DNA of 64,000 nucleotides from Sodalis sp. dw_96 (GTDB lineage: Bacteria; Pseudomonadota; Gammaproteobacteria; Enterobacterales; Enterobacteriaceae), in assembly GCF_018449575.1 (NCBI RefSeq), contig NZ_JAAVUT010000011.1, forward strand, positions 116,871 to 180,870. Reading direction: 5' to 3'. The first letter of the stretch is position 1; the number at the start of each line of letters is the position of its first letter. This document shows positions 55,711 through 64,000 of the stretch, piece by piece. Position numbers and translations under genes: made by a program. The notes beneath the pieces were generated by a model. It was not told where the DNA came from. It saw nothing but the letters and a program-made list of their open reading frames with translations, and ran no database searches.

Positions 55711-56442
55711 TCAGTTTCCCGTGCCGAGCAGGATCTCTTCCAGATCCTCTTCCTCTTCTTCCGGTTCTTCCAGATGAAGGGAATTTTCGATCCCCAGCAG
55801 ATGATCCAGCATCAGTTTTTGCGCCCGCAGACTGTCCCGTGCCTCCACCGCATCCAACAGCAGTTCATGCTCATTGTGCTGGCAGGTGACATCCGTCGGC
55901 GTGTCATACAGCAGAATAGTCAGGCAGGTCAGTAGCTGCAGCCCGCGCACGGTTCTTTCGAGAAAACGGTTGCCTGACAGGGAGGCCAGCAAGACATGAA
56001 ACTCCCCGGACAACCGCACAATCCGGCGGCGATCGCTGGAACGTCGGGCGTCTTCTTCTTGTTTGACATGCTGCCGCAGCAGCTTGATTTCCTGCGTGGT
56101 CACCCGCTTGCAGATATTTTCCAGCAGGGGAACCTCGACATAACGCCGGGCCTGGAAGAATTCTTTTGCTTCCGCGATGGTCGGGCTGGCGATAAACGCG
56201 CCCCGGTTAGGCAAGATCTCCACCACGCGCTCGAAGGCCATTTGCTGCAGGGCCTCCCGGACCACGGTGCGTGATACCTTGAAAATAGCCGCCAGCTTTT
56301 CTTCCGTAAGCTTGGTACCGGGCTTAAGGCGGTGTTCAGAGATGGCATTCATCAATATTTCATACACCGCGCCGCGATCCTTGGTGTACAGCGTAGCCGC
56401 GGCCTGTACATTTTCATCTGTTGGGCGTTTCGCTCTGGCCAT
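55711..56442 (-). CDS. GntR-family transcriptional regulator (FadR subfamily)
   Basis: A regulator of about 243 residues. I start at MARAKRPTDENVQ (ATG 56442); AGGAGG is present but about 15 bases upstream, and the frame is open to 56508. The winged helix is at about residues 25-90 (YEILMNAISEHRLKPGTKLT, SRTVVREALQQMAFERVVE, PNRGAFIASP). An FCD-type helical effector domain follows, with GEFHVLLASLSGNRF and HNEHELLLDAVEARD supplying probable metal-binding Asp/His. The C-terminus is a striking acidic tail with nine Glu/Asp in EPEEEEEDLEE. It is the likely regulator of the importer/nitrilase/deaminase operon next to it. Confidence 0.88.
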   Translation of the reverse strand: MARAKRPTDENVQAAATLYTKDRGAVYEILMNAISEHRLKPGTKLTEEKLAAIFKVSRTVVREALQQMAFERVVEILPNRGAFIASPTIAEAKEFFQARRYVEVPLLENICKRVTTQEIKLLRQHVKQEEDARRSSDRRRIVRLSGEFHVLLASLSGNRFLERTVRGLQLLTCLTILLYDTPTDVTCQHNEHELLLDAVEARDSLRAQKLMLDHLLGIENSLHLEEPEEEEEDLEEILLGTGN

Positions 56443-56584
56443 GATTAAATGACTCAGCCTCCTGATGTATAGCGGAAATGAAAATCTAATTTGATCCGAA
56501 ACAATCATGGCATCAATATGTATATGATCACAAGGAAAATTGCTAACTATTAAAATAAATCATGTCTATCATAGCCGTTTTACC

Positions 56585-56725
56585 TTAAGCAATCGTCCCG
56601 GGTAAATCAGGCACTTCAATCGGGTGTTCTATCGCGGTTTCCAACGGACTGAAGCGCAGCCGCATGTCCGGGATCCAGCCGGTAACCTGAAAGGCGTCAC
56701 GCCGAACACCTGTGGGTAATAAGCC
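56585..56725 (-). pseudogene. Possible C-terminal remnant of an unidentified gene
   Basis: On the minus strand a frame ending at TAA 56585 reads FQVTGWIPDMRLRFSPLETA followed by IEHPIEVPDLPGTIA. It has protein-like composition and good codons, but a TGA closes the frame after about 45 codons and no start is apparent. It lies in the gap between the GntR gene and treZ. I cannot name the parent family; it may be chance. Confidence 0.3.
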
Positions 56726-56861
56726 TCACAGGGGCGGAAAAAAAACGCGGCTCTGTTAGCGCGGCACACCCATTCCCTTTTAATAGGCTATGATTATTTT
56801 TCATATGCTGGTTGAGACCGAGCCAATCGGACATCCTATTTGGATTAAAAGAGGCCATTGA

Positions 56862-58649
56862 ATGGAGTCCAAATCTTTTTTTAAAAGTTGGGGCGCCGAA
56901 TATGTGGCCGCCGGCGCAGTTCGCTTTCGCCTCTGGGCAAGCGGGCAGGACAGGGCGACGCTCAGGCTTTCCGGCCGAGACACAGAAATGAGTTCCCGCG
57001 GCGACGGCTGGTTTGAACTGCTGGCAACCGGCGTTGCTCCGCGCGCTGAATATAACTTTGTCCTGGCCGACGGCACGGTGGTGCCGGACCCCGCCTCCCG
57101 CGCCCAGAAGGGAGATGTCAACGGTCCTTCCCTGGTCATTGACCCGACCCGTTACCACTGGCGGAATACTGAATGGCACGGCCGTCCGTGGGAAGAAACG
57201 GTTGTCTATGAGATGCATATCGGCACGTTCACGCCGGAGGGCACGTTTCAGGCCGCGATCGGGAAGCTGCCTTATCTCGCCGAACTCGGCATCACCATGA
57301 TCGAGCTCCTGCCCCTCTCGCAGTTCGGCGGCAGCCGTGGCTGGGGCTATGACGGCGTGCTTCTGTACGCGCCGCATTCCGCCTATGGCGCGCCGGAAGA
57401 TGTCAAAGACTTCGTCGATGCCGCCCACGGCCATGGTCTCTCGGTGGTGCTCGATATCGTACTCAACCATTTCGGTCCGGAGGGCAATTACCTGCCCTTT
57501 CTGGCGCCGGATTTCTTCCATAAGGAGCGCATGACGCCCTGGGGTGCGGGCATTGCCTATGACGTCGATGCGGTCCGCCGTTATATCGTGGAGGCGCCGC
57601 TTTACTGGCTGGAGGAATTTAACCTCGACGGCCTTCGCTTCGATGCCATTGACCAAATCGAGGATATTTCCCCCAAGCATGTGCTGATGGAAATCGCCGA
57701 GCGCATCCGCGCCGAGATAACCAATCGACCGATCCATCTGACCACCGAGGACAGCCGCAACGTCATCTTCCTGCATCCGCGCGGGGAAGACGGTTCCGTG
57801 CCGCTCTTCAACGGCGAATGGAACGACGATTTTCACAATGCCGTCCATGTCTTCGCCACCGGCGAAACGCATGCCTATTACAACGATTTTGCCAGGGAGC
57901 CGGAAAGGCTGGTTGCCCGGGTTCTGGCGGAAGGTTTCGCCTATCAGGGTGAGGTCTCGCCGCAGACGGGCCAAAAGCGCGGTGTCAAGAGCACCGGGCA
58001 GCCGCCGGTGGCTTTTGTCGATTTTATCCAGAACCACGACCAGGTGGGGAACCGCGCCCAGGGTGAAAGGCTGATCGAATTGGCCGGCGCCGACCGCACC
58101 AAAGTCCTGCTCGCCGCGCTGCTTTTTTCACCGCATATCCCGCTTCTTTTCATGGGCGAGGAATATGGCGAGACTCGTCCCTTCCTGTTTTTCACCGATT
58201 TCCATGGCGCCCTCGCCAGGGCAGTGCGCGAGGGCCGGGGGAAGGAATTCGAAGGCCATGCCGGCCATGAGGGCGAAAGCGTGCCCGATCCGAACGCAAA
58301 GAAAACCTTCGAGATGTCGAAGCTTGACTGGAAGAAGCCGGACAGCAAGGTTGGCAGCGATTGGCTGGCGCTGACCAGGGAACTGTTGGCGCTGCGCCTG
58401 AAACATGTCGTGCCGCTGCTTGCCACGGCCGGCGGGAATGCCGGCAGGGTGGTGGAAATAGCGGAAGGATTCCTCGCCGTTACCTGGACTTTTCCGAAAG
58501 GCACGTTGTCGATGGCGCTCAATATCGGCGAGACATCCCGGACGCTTCCCGGCCAGCCTGGCGAGACTATCTTTGCGTGGCCGAAAGCGGCAAATGACCT
58601 GCCGCGGAACGCCATCATTATCCGCCTTGCTTCGGGAGACGCAAAGTGA
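56862..58649 (+). CDS. treZ: Malto-oligosyltrehalose trehalohydrolase
   Basis: TreZ cleaves trehalose from the end of maltooligosyltrehalose made by TreY. The 595-residue GH13 protein has an N-terminal CBM48-like domain (residues ~1-95) and a TIM barrel with the conserved regions DIVLNHFGPEGNYL, DGLRFDAIDQI (nucleophile Asp), HLTTEDSRN (acid Glu) and FIQNHDQVGNRA. PLLFMGEEYGETRPF is also typical. AGAGG lies eight bases before the ATG. The codon style (many CTC, GCC and GGC) is more GC-rich than nearby genes and recalls alpha-proteobacterial treZY. The last four bases overlap the treY start. No treX/glgX accompanies the pair. Confidence 0.93.
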   Translation: MESKSFFKSWGAEYVAAGAVRFRLWASGQDRATLRLSGRDTEMSSRGDGWFELLATGVAPRAEYNFVLADGTVVPDPASRAQKGDVNGPSLVIDPTRYHWRNTEWHGRPWEETVVYEMHIGTFTPEGTFQAAIGKLPYLAELGITMIELLPLSQFGGSRGWGYDGVLLYAPHSAYGAPEDVKDFVDAAHGHGLSVVLDIVLNHFGPEGNYLPFLAPDFFHKERMTPWGAGIAYDVDAVRRYIVEAPLYWLEEFNLDGLRFDAIDQIEDISPKHVLMEIAERIRAEITNRPIHLTTEDSRNVIFLHPRGEDGSVPLFNGEWNDDFHNAVHVFATGETHAYYNDFAREPERLVARVLAEGFAYQGEVSPQTGQKRGVKSTGQPPVAFVDFIQNHDQVGNRAQGERLIELAGADRTKVLLAALLFSPHIPLLFMGEEYGETRPFLFFTDFHGALARAVREGRGKEFEGHAGHEGESVPDPNAKKTFEMSKLDWKKPDSKVGSDWLALTRELLALRLKHVVPLLATAGGNAGRVVEIAEGFLAVTWTFPKGTLSMALNIGETSRTLPGQPGETIFAWPKAANDLPRNAIIIRLASGDAK

Positions 58650-61180
58650 AGATCCCAACCGCGACCTACCGTATTCAGTTCCGCAACGGCATGACCTTCG
58701 ACCGCGCCGCGGGACTCGTACCTTATTTGAAGCGGCTCGGCATCAGCCATCTTTATGCCTCGCCGATTTTCACCGCCACCTCAGGCTCGACCCACGGCTA
58801 CGACGTGACCGATGCCAACGAGATAGAGCCTTCCATCGGCGGCTGCGAAGGTTTCGACCGCATGGTGAAGGCATTGCAGGGCGCGGGTCTGGGTCTTATC
58901 CTCGACATCGTGCCGAACCACATGGCCGCCTCGCTGGAAAATCCGTGGTGGCGCGACGTCATCGAGAAGGGCGAACACAGCCGCTACGCCCGGCATTTCG
59001 ACATCAACTGGTCTGAGCGCCTGACCTTGCCCTTCCTCGGGGATACCTTCGAGGCCGAGCTGGAAAATGGCGAGATAGCCGTCAAGCCCGACCCGAAAAC
59101 CGGCAGGCCGGCTTTCGCCTATTACGACACCTTTTACCCTCTTGCCGCCGAAACCTGGCAAGGCCGTGAGGCCGAGGTCCTGAATCTCACCGATAAGGCG
59201 CAAATCGCCGGACTGCACGAAAGGCAACCCTATCGGCTAATGTCCTGGCGGGATGCGCCCCATAACCTTTCCTACCGCCGTTTTTTCGAGATAACCGGCC
59301 TCGCCGGCGTCAGGGTCGAGGACAAGGCCGTCTTTGACGATACGCACAGGCTTATCCTCGAACTCGTTCATTCCGGGGTGGCCGACGGGCTGCGGGTGGA
59401 TCATGTGGACGGGCTGGCCGACCCGAAAGCCTATCTTGAGCGTCTGCGTCAGGAGGCCGGGCCGGACTGCTATATCACGGTGGAAAAGATCCTTGGCGAG
59501 GGTGAGCATCTTCCGGCGGACTGGCTGATTTCCGGCACAACCGGTTACGAATTCATGGCGTCGCTGTCCGATGTGCTGGTGGATGAAGAAAAAATCGGCG
59601 CCCTGCGCAAGGCCTACGAGGATGTCGTGGGCAAGCCGGTAAACATGGCATCTGAACTGCGGGCGGCCAAATTTCTGATGGCGGGCAAAAATTTTGAGGG
59701 TGAATTCACCCGGCTGCTGATGCTCGTGATGTCCATCGCCAGGACGGATGCCGTGCGGCTTGACGAGAAAGCCGCCAGGTCGGCCCTGCGCGAGCTGCTG
59801 ATTGCCTTCCCGGTCTACCGCACCTATGGCACGGCGGAAGGTCTGCCGCCGGCGGATTATGATCTGCTGCAAAAGGTGGCGGCAAAGGTGAGAAAAGGCG
59901 CGAACGCCCCCGATCCCGCGGCGCTGGATTTTATCATCCGCATTCTCGCCGGCGAAATCTCCCCCGCCGCGTCCGGTGAGGCCGCTGATTTCCGTACCCG
60001 ATTCCAGCAGCTGACCGGGCCGCTGATGGCCAAATCGGTGGAGGACACGCTGTTCTTTCGCCAGCACATGGCGCTGGCCCTGAACGAAGTGGGGGCCGAA
60101 CCGGTGCCCCGCGTCTTTCCCCTCGAACGTTTCCACCGGGAGATGAAGATACGGCTCGAACGGCAGCCGGATGCGCTTTCAGGCACCTCGACCCATGATA
60201 CCAAACGGGGCGAGGATGCCCGCGCGCGGCTTTATACCCTTACCGAGGCGCCGGACCTCTGGGCGGCGTGCGTCGCCCGCTGGCGCCGGATGAATCAATC
60301 CAAGGCCATCGCCCTCGATGATGGCCTCGCGCCGGAGCCGGCCGTCCAATGGATGCTCTACCAGGCGCTGGCCGGCGTCTGGCCGACGACGTTCCGCCCG
60401 GAAGACGAGGCGGACCTGAAGGTCCTTGAAGAGCGGTTTGTCGCCTATGTGGAAAAAGCGCTGCGGGAAGCGAAGCTGCGCACTGACTGGGCCGATAATA
60501 ACGACAGCTACGAAAAGGCCGTGCTTGACTATGCCCGCCACCTGCTCTCGGCGGCCAACCAGACCTTTCTGCGGGATTTTTCCCTTGGGCTGCAGCCTTT
60601 CATACGCGCCGGCCTGGTCAACAGCCTCACCCAGACCATCGTCAAGCTGACGGCGCCGGGCGTGCCGGATATCTACCAGGGCAGCGAGGCGCTGGATTTC
60701 AGCCTCGCCGATCCCGACAACCGGCGTGAACCGGATTTCGCCGCCCTCGAACGTTTGCTGGCCGAAGATGAAAGCACGGTTTCCCCCACGGAAGAGGGCT
60801 GGCTGAGCGGCCGGCTTAAACAGCATATCATCGCCAGGCTCCTGCGTTTCCGCCAACGTAAGCCGCTGCTGTTTCGCATAGGCGACTACCTGCCGCTGGC
60901 CGCCGCCGGCAAGCGGGCATCGAGCGTCTTGGCGTTTGCACGGGCGGAAAGGGACGATACCCTTCTGGTCATCGCCCCTTGTCTGGTGTTCGGCTCCCTT
61001 CATGGCAGTCTTGCCCAGCCGCAGACGACATGCTGGGCAGAGACGGAAATTCCTTTACCCGAGCGGCTGGCTAACCGCCGCTATCGCGACATCTTCAGCG
61101 GAGAAGAGGTATTCTTGACCGACCGGATCGACTTGTCCACCGTGGACGGCGGTTCGCCACTGATACTCCTGGGCGCATGA
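58646..61180 (+). CDS. treY: Malto-oligosyltrehalose synthase
   Basis: TreY isomerises the reducing-end alpha-1,4 bond of glucans to alpha-1,1, making maltooligosyltrehalose. The 844-residue enzyme starts at GTG 58646, overlapping the treZ stop (GTGA). GH13 family 26 marks are GISHLYASPIFTATSGSTHG, DVTDANEIEPSIGG, DIVPNHMA, LRVDHVDGLADP (nucleophile), TVEKILGEGEHLP (acid) and GTSTHDTKRGEDARARL. GVPDIYQGSEALDFSLADPD is near the C-terminus. With TreZ it converts glycogen-type maltodextrins to trehalose, an osmo- and desiccation protectant, independently of OtsAB. It ends 66 bases from the convergent MFS gene. Confidence 0.94.
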   Translation: MKIPTATYRIQFRNGMTFDRAAGLVPYLKRLGISHLYASPIFTATSGSTHGYDVTDANEIEPSIGGCEGFDRMVKALQGAGLGLILDIVPNHMAASLENPWWRDVIEKGEHSRYARHFDINWSERLTLPFLGDTFEAELENGEIAVKPDPKTGRPAFAYYDTFYPLAAETWQGREAEVLNLTDKAQIAGLHERQPYRLMSWRDAPHNLSYRRFFEITGLAGVRVEDKAVFDDTHRLILELVHSGVADGLRVDHVDGLADPKAYLERLRQEAGPDCYITVEKILGEGEHLPADWLISGTTGYEFMASLSDVLVDEEKIGALRKAYEDVVGKPVNMASELRAAKFLMAGKNFEGEFTRLLMLVMSIARTDAVRLDEKAARSALRELLIAFPVYRTYGTAEGLPPADYDLLQKVAAKVRKGANAPDPAALDFIIRILAGEISPAASGEAADFRTRFQQLTGPLMAKSVEDTLFFRQHMALALNEVGAEPVPRVFPLERFHREMKIRLERQPDALSGTSTHDTKRGEDARARLYTLTEAPDLWAACVARWRRMNQSKAIALDDGLAPEPAVQWMLYQALAGVWPTTFRPEDEADLKVLEERFVAYVEKALREAKLRTDWADNNDSYEKAVLDYARHLLSAANQTFLRDFSLGLQPFIRAGLVNSLTQTIVKLTAPGVPDIYQGSEALDFSLADPDNRREPDFAALERLLAEDESTVSPTEEGWLSGRLKQHIIARLLRFRQRKPLLFRIGDYLPLAAAGKRASSVLAFARAERDDTLLVIAPCLVFGSLHGSLAQPQTTCWAETEIPLPERLANRRYRDIFSGEEVFLTDRIDLSTVDGGSPLILLGA

Positions 61181-61246
61181 TGCTAATCAAAATAAGCGTT
61201 ACAAGCGACTGAACTGCGTAAAATCGGACGGCTATGCGTGGCAACG

Positions 61247-62554
61247 TCAGGCGCCCTGTGGATCTTCGATCGGGTTTTTGACGATAAAGAAATAGGATAG
61301 CGCCCCGACAAACGTGACGCAGGAACAGATCACCAGCGCCATGTTAAAGGAATGGGTGGTATCAACCACCCAGCCGGTGACTATCGGCGCGAATGACGCG
61401 AAAATGAAACTGCCGAAATTCTGTATGCTGCTGACCGAGGCGACCATGCGCGACGGCGCCATGACCTGTACCAGTCCCCAGGCCGAGGTGCCGGCAAAAT
61501 GGATAAAAAACAGCGCCATACTGATAAAGGCTACCGCCATCGCGGTTGAGGTGGACTGCACCACCAGCAGCGTACAGGCAGCGGAACATACCAAGCCCAG
61601 GCAAATCATCACTTTGCGCGTTTTCCCCAAGGGATAGCCTTTTTTAGCCAACCGGTCGACAACCGTACCATTCACCAGCATACCCACGGAGCCGAACAGG
61701 AAAGGGATGGCCGCCACCCAACCGGTGTTGCCCAGGCTAAGCCCGCGTTCAGCCTGCAAATAACCCGGCAGCCACGACAGATACAGCCATTGGGTATAGT
61801 TTACGCCGCTAAAGCCCAAAATCATGCCCCATACCGTACGGCGCTTGAACAGCGAACCCCATTCGGCGAATGATAAACTTTTGTTCAACGACGTTTTGCT
61901 GTCGGCATCAAGGTACGCCTGTTCCTCGGTGGTTAAGGGAAAGCGTTCCCGATTGCGATACCATGCGTACCAGCATAAGGCAATAACGATACCCAGGACG
62001 CCGATGATCAAGAACATCATGCGCCAGCCGAACGTCAGCATTAATACCACCAGGATCGGTGGCGCAAATGCCTGTCCAAGGGTAGTGGATGAATTAAAAA
62101 TGCCCACCGGCATACCGCGCTCTTTGGCTTGAAACCAATCGTTGATCACTTTAACGCCGCTGGGCATAAACGGCGCTTCCCCGATACCCAGCCCGATGCG
62201 ATAAAAAATAAAATGACTGAAACTGCTGACAGATCCCGTCAGGGCCTGCATGGCGGACCAGAATAGCAAGCCACCCCCCAAAACGATTCGTGGCCCGAAG
62301 CGGTCAAGCAATATCCCGCTGGGTAATTGAGCAATACCATAAGAGAGTGAAAATGCCGACAGCAGTACGCCGAACTCAGTGGCGGAGAGGCCCAGGTCGG
62401 AACGGATTGCCTGATTTGCGATAGACAAAGAGCCACGATCGAGAAAATTAATAATCCCGGCGATAAACAATAACAGTAAAGAAACGGTTTGGATTCTTTT
62501 GATTCTGTCGGTTTTCTGCAGCGATTGCGGTTGATCAATTGTCGTTATCTGCAT
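61247..62554 (-). CDS. MFS transporter, anion:cation symporter (ACS) family
   Basis: A carrier of about 435 residues with twelve membrane helices. I start at ATG 62554 (MQITTIDQPQSLQKTDRIKR), with GAGG ten bases upstream; the frame is open six codons further to a GTG. The family motif after TM1 is INFLDRGSLSIANQAIRSDL, and the A-motif region is LPSGILLDRFGPR. ACS members (GudP, GarP, ExuT, phthalate and tartrate carriers) import organic or sugar acids with protons. The divergent LysR gene is the likely regulator. No catabolic enzyme is adjacent within the window. Confidence 0.9.
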   Translation of the reverse strand: MQITTIDQPQSLQKTDRIKRIQTVSLLLLFIAGIINFLDRGSLSIANQAIRSDLGLSATEFGVLLSAFSLSYGIAQLPSGILLDRFGPRIVLGGGLLFWSAMQALTGSVSSFSHFIFYRIGLGIGEAPFMPSGVKVINDWFQAKERGMPVGIFNSSTTLGQAFAPPILVVLMLTFGWRMMFLIIGVLGIVIALCWYAWYRNRERFPLTTEEQAYLDADSKTSLNKSLSFAEWGSLFKRRTVWGMILGFSGVNYTQWLYLSWLPGYLQAERGLSLGNTGWVAAIPFLFGSVGMLVNGTVVDRLAKKGYPLGKTRKVMICLGLVCSAACTLLVVQSTSTAMAVAFISMALFFIHFAGTSAWGLVQVMAPSRMVASVSSIQNFGSFIFASFAPIVTGWVVDTTHSFNMALVICSCVTFVGALSYFFIVKNPIEDPQGA

Positions 62555-62735
62555 GGAAGGGCGCCTCGACACTTGTTTGGAGTTATCAGTTAATTATGGA
62601 GTTACCGAGAAGTAAAGTCGACGCCTTTACGGGCGTCAAGAAATCGGCATCTTTCAGCATAGGATTAAAATGCTCTATCATGAGCTTATATTCATAAAAG
62701 GCGATTGTTTGAATGCTCACCGAGGAAACACCACT

Positions 62736-63641
62736 ATGCGAGATCTGCCGCCTACCGCCACACTGCGCGCCTTTGAAGTTGCGACACGGCACGCAACATT
62801 CACCTCCGCTTCAGAGGAATTGCATATCACCCAAAGCGCGGTAAGTCATCAGTTGAAGAATCTCGAGGAGATCTGGGGATTGCCGTTATTTCAGCGAGGT
62901 AAGTCATTAAGGCTGACGCCTGCGGGAGCGGCGCTCGCGCCCATCGTGCGTGAATTCTTCATGAATCTGGAGGCAACGCTCTCTGATCTGAGAGAGCAAA
63001 AGGGCAGGGTCCGGCTCAGAGTCAGCACGACTTACTCCTTCGCGCTTAAATGGCTGCTGCCAAGATTGCCGGATCTGTCCCGGCGGCATCCGGAAATTTT
63101 GGTTACGCTGGAAACCACTGACAAAGCCATCAATTTTTCCAGCGCGGAGTCGGACGTTGCGATCCGTTTTGGCCATGGGAATTATCCGGCCCTGCACTCG
63201 GAATTCATGTTCAGGGAACAAATTTTTCCAGTGGCCAGCCCCGAACTCCTGAACCGCTTCGGCGCGCCCCACGAACCTGCCGAATTATTGCGTTACCCGC
63301 TGCTTACCCGAGACGGGGCGGATCTGGTGCCGAAATGGGAGCTTTGGTTTAAACAGGTAGGCGTAGGCATTTCCGCGCTCAAGGAAAGCGTCAGATTCGC
63401 TGATACCAACATGACCATCGAGGCGGCGTTGTTGGGCCAGGGAATAGCGTTGGCCCGAAGCGGACATGTCGAAACCGAGATAAGCGATGGCAGCCTGGTC
63501 AGGCTGTTTGACGTGCCGTTTCCTTCTCCGGTCGCCTACTATTTTGTCTGCCCGAAAGGAATTGAATCCCAGCCCCATATCCTCAGCTTTCGCAACTGGC
63601 TCCTGACGGAATCAAGCAAGGCCCGGCAAGGCTACCGATAA
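62736..63641 (+). CDS. LysR-family transcriptional regulator (GcvA-like)
   Basis: A regulator of about 301 residues starting at ATG 62736 (MRDLPPTATLRAFEVATRHA), with GAGG ten bases before; the frame is open upstream to 62670. The HTH continues as FTSASEELHITQSAVSHQLK and NLEEIWGLPLFQRG. RVSTTYSFALKWLLPRLPDL opens the effector domain and matches the GcvA group. It is divergent from the ACS-family carrier, 181 bases apart, and is expected to control it. Confidence 0.9.
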   Translation: MRDLPPTATLRAFEVATRHATFTSASEELHITQSAVSHQLKNLEEIWGLPLFQRGKSLRLTPAGAALAPIVREFFMNLEATLSDLREQKGRVRLRVSTTYSFALKWLLPRLPDLSRRHPEILVTLETTDKAINFSSAESDVAIRFGHGNYPALHSEFMFREQIFPVASPELLNRFGAPHEPAELLRYPLLTRDGADLVPKWELWFKQVGVGISALKESVRFADTNMTIEAALLGQGIALARSGHVETEISDGSLVRLFDVPFPSPVAYYFVCPKGIESQPHILSFRNWLLTESSKARQGYR

Positions 63642-63715
63642 TGCATGAGGATTTACTCATGCTGAAATGAGGAGACTTCGCTTTAATAACGGCATCGGGC
63701 TGCTTAATATGGCGT

Positions 63716-64000
63716 ATGCCTTTTGACATCATTTTACTGACACTTTTCGCTGCTCTCTTGCATGCAACCTGGAATGCGCTCCTGCGCGGCGGAGCCGACA
63801 GACTTTGGTCGATGACGGTCATGTGTCTGGCGGTAGCCATCGCCAGCGCCGCAATAGCCTTGTTTCTGTCGCCTCCGGCCAAAGCCAGCTGGATGTATGC
63901 GATACTGTCGGCGGCGCTGCATGTGGGCTATAACCTGTTTCTTGTCAGGAGCTATCAGACCGCGGACCTCGGGCAAGCCTATCCGATTGCGCGCGGTTCC
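63716..64000 (+). CDS. EamA/DMT-family transporter (partial, cut by window edge)
   Basis: The first 95 residues are visible, from ATG 63716. They begin MPFDIILLTLFAALLHATWN, a strong first membrane helix ending with the HATWN element common in drug/metabolite-transporter (EamA) proteins. A second helix (MTVMCLAVAIASAAIALFLS) and a third (MYAILSAALHVGYNLFLVRS) follow, then the family-typical TADLGQAYPIARGS. The ribosome site is weak (GAGGAG lies ~40 bases upstream). Substrate unknown. Confidence 0.75.
   Translation, partial: MPFDIILLTLFAALLHATWNALLRGGADRLWSMTVMCLAVAIASAAIALFLSPPAKASWMYAILSAALHVGYNLFLVRSYQTADLGQAYPIARGS

Noticed and set aside
56697..58037. 446-codon minus-strand frame under treZ
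   Set aside because: Shadow of a GC-rich gene; the plus strand contains all GH13 motifs of TreZ.

Overview
The window looks like a chromosomal segment of a gamma-proteobacterium of the Enterobacterales. The RND pump, DeoC, KdgT, HigBA and many LysR proteins are enterobacterial in style. Two palindromic intergenic repeats resemble those scattered through Serratia/Yersinia/Sodalis-type genomes. I lean towards the Pectobacteriaceae/Sodalis side, but this is inference: the window has no rRNA or core ribosomal marker. No tRNA, rRNA, CRISPR array, intact transposase or integrase was seen.

Layout: (1) 1-5.6 kb, minus strand: an MdtABC/MuxABC-type RND efflux operon, its last gene cut by the window edge. 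(2) 6.1-6.8 kb: a solitary deoC. (3) 7.2-14.8 kb: two tandem paralogous proteins of about 1,200 residues, probably toxins or effectors, with a degenerate ADP-ribosyltransferase-like C-terminus. (4) 15.4-19.4 kb: a luciferase-like monooxygenase, a 200-bp palindromic repeat, an enolase outside its usual pyrG context, a GcvA-like LysR regulator and a tiny His-rich secreted protein. (5) 19.6-29.5 kb: a sulfur/methionine island with metYX, a sulfonate-type ABC system with two binding proteins and an Fe-S protein, and an MFS carrier with a MetE-like methyltransferase. (6) 29.9-34.9 kb: a LeuCD-type hydro-lyase, a fumarylacetoacetase-family enzyme, a haloacetate dehalogenase-like hydrolase and a DmlR-like LysR. 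(7) 35.4-41.6 kb: a DASS carboxylate carrier, a LysR, then an overlapping M20 amidohydrolase / amino-acid binding protein / M28 peptidase operon. (8) 42.1-47.4 kb: an AT-rich larA-kdgT-larC-larE-larB operon. (9) 47.4-49.0 kb: a DsbA-like gene broken by an in-frame stop, and a higBA toxin-antitoxin pair. (10) 49.2-56.4 kb, minus strand: a nitrogen-scavenging operon (ABC importer, nitrilase, amidohydrolase, a leaderless binding-protein homologue, GntR regulator). (11) 56.9-61.2 kb: treZ-treY. (12) 61.2-64.0 kb: an MFS carrier with divergent LysR, and the start of an EamA-type exporter.

Most modules are small catabolic cassettes, each paired with a transporter and a regulator, as expected for accessory DNA of a versatile soil, plant or insect-associated bacterium. 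The two items most worth follow-up are the nickel-pincer racemase operon and the giant toxin-like pair. The lar operon carries all three cofactor-building enzymes, a KdgT-type sugar-acid permease and an intact LarA active site, and so predicts a Ni-dependent 2-hydroxy-acid epimerase acting on a sugar acid. The toxin-like pair belongs to no family I can name with certainty.
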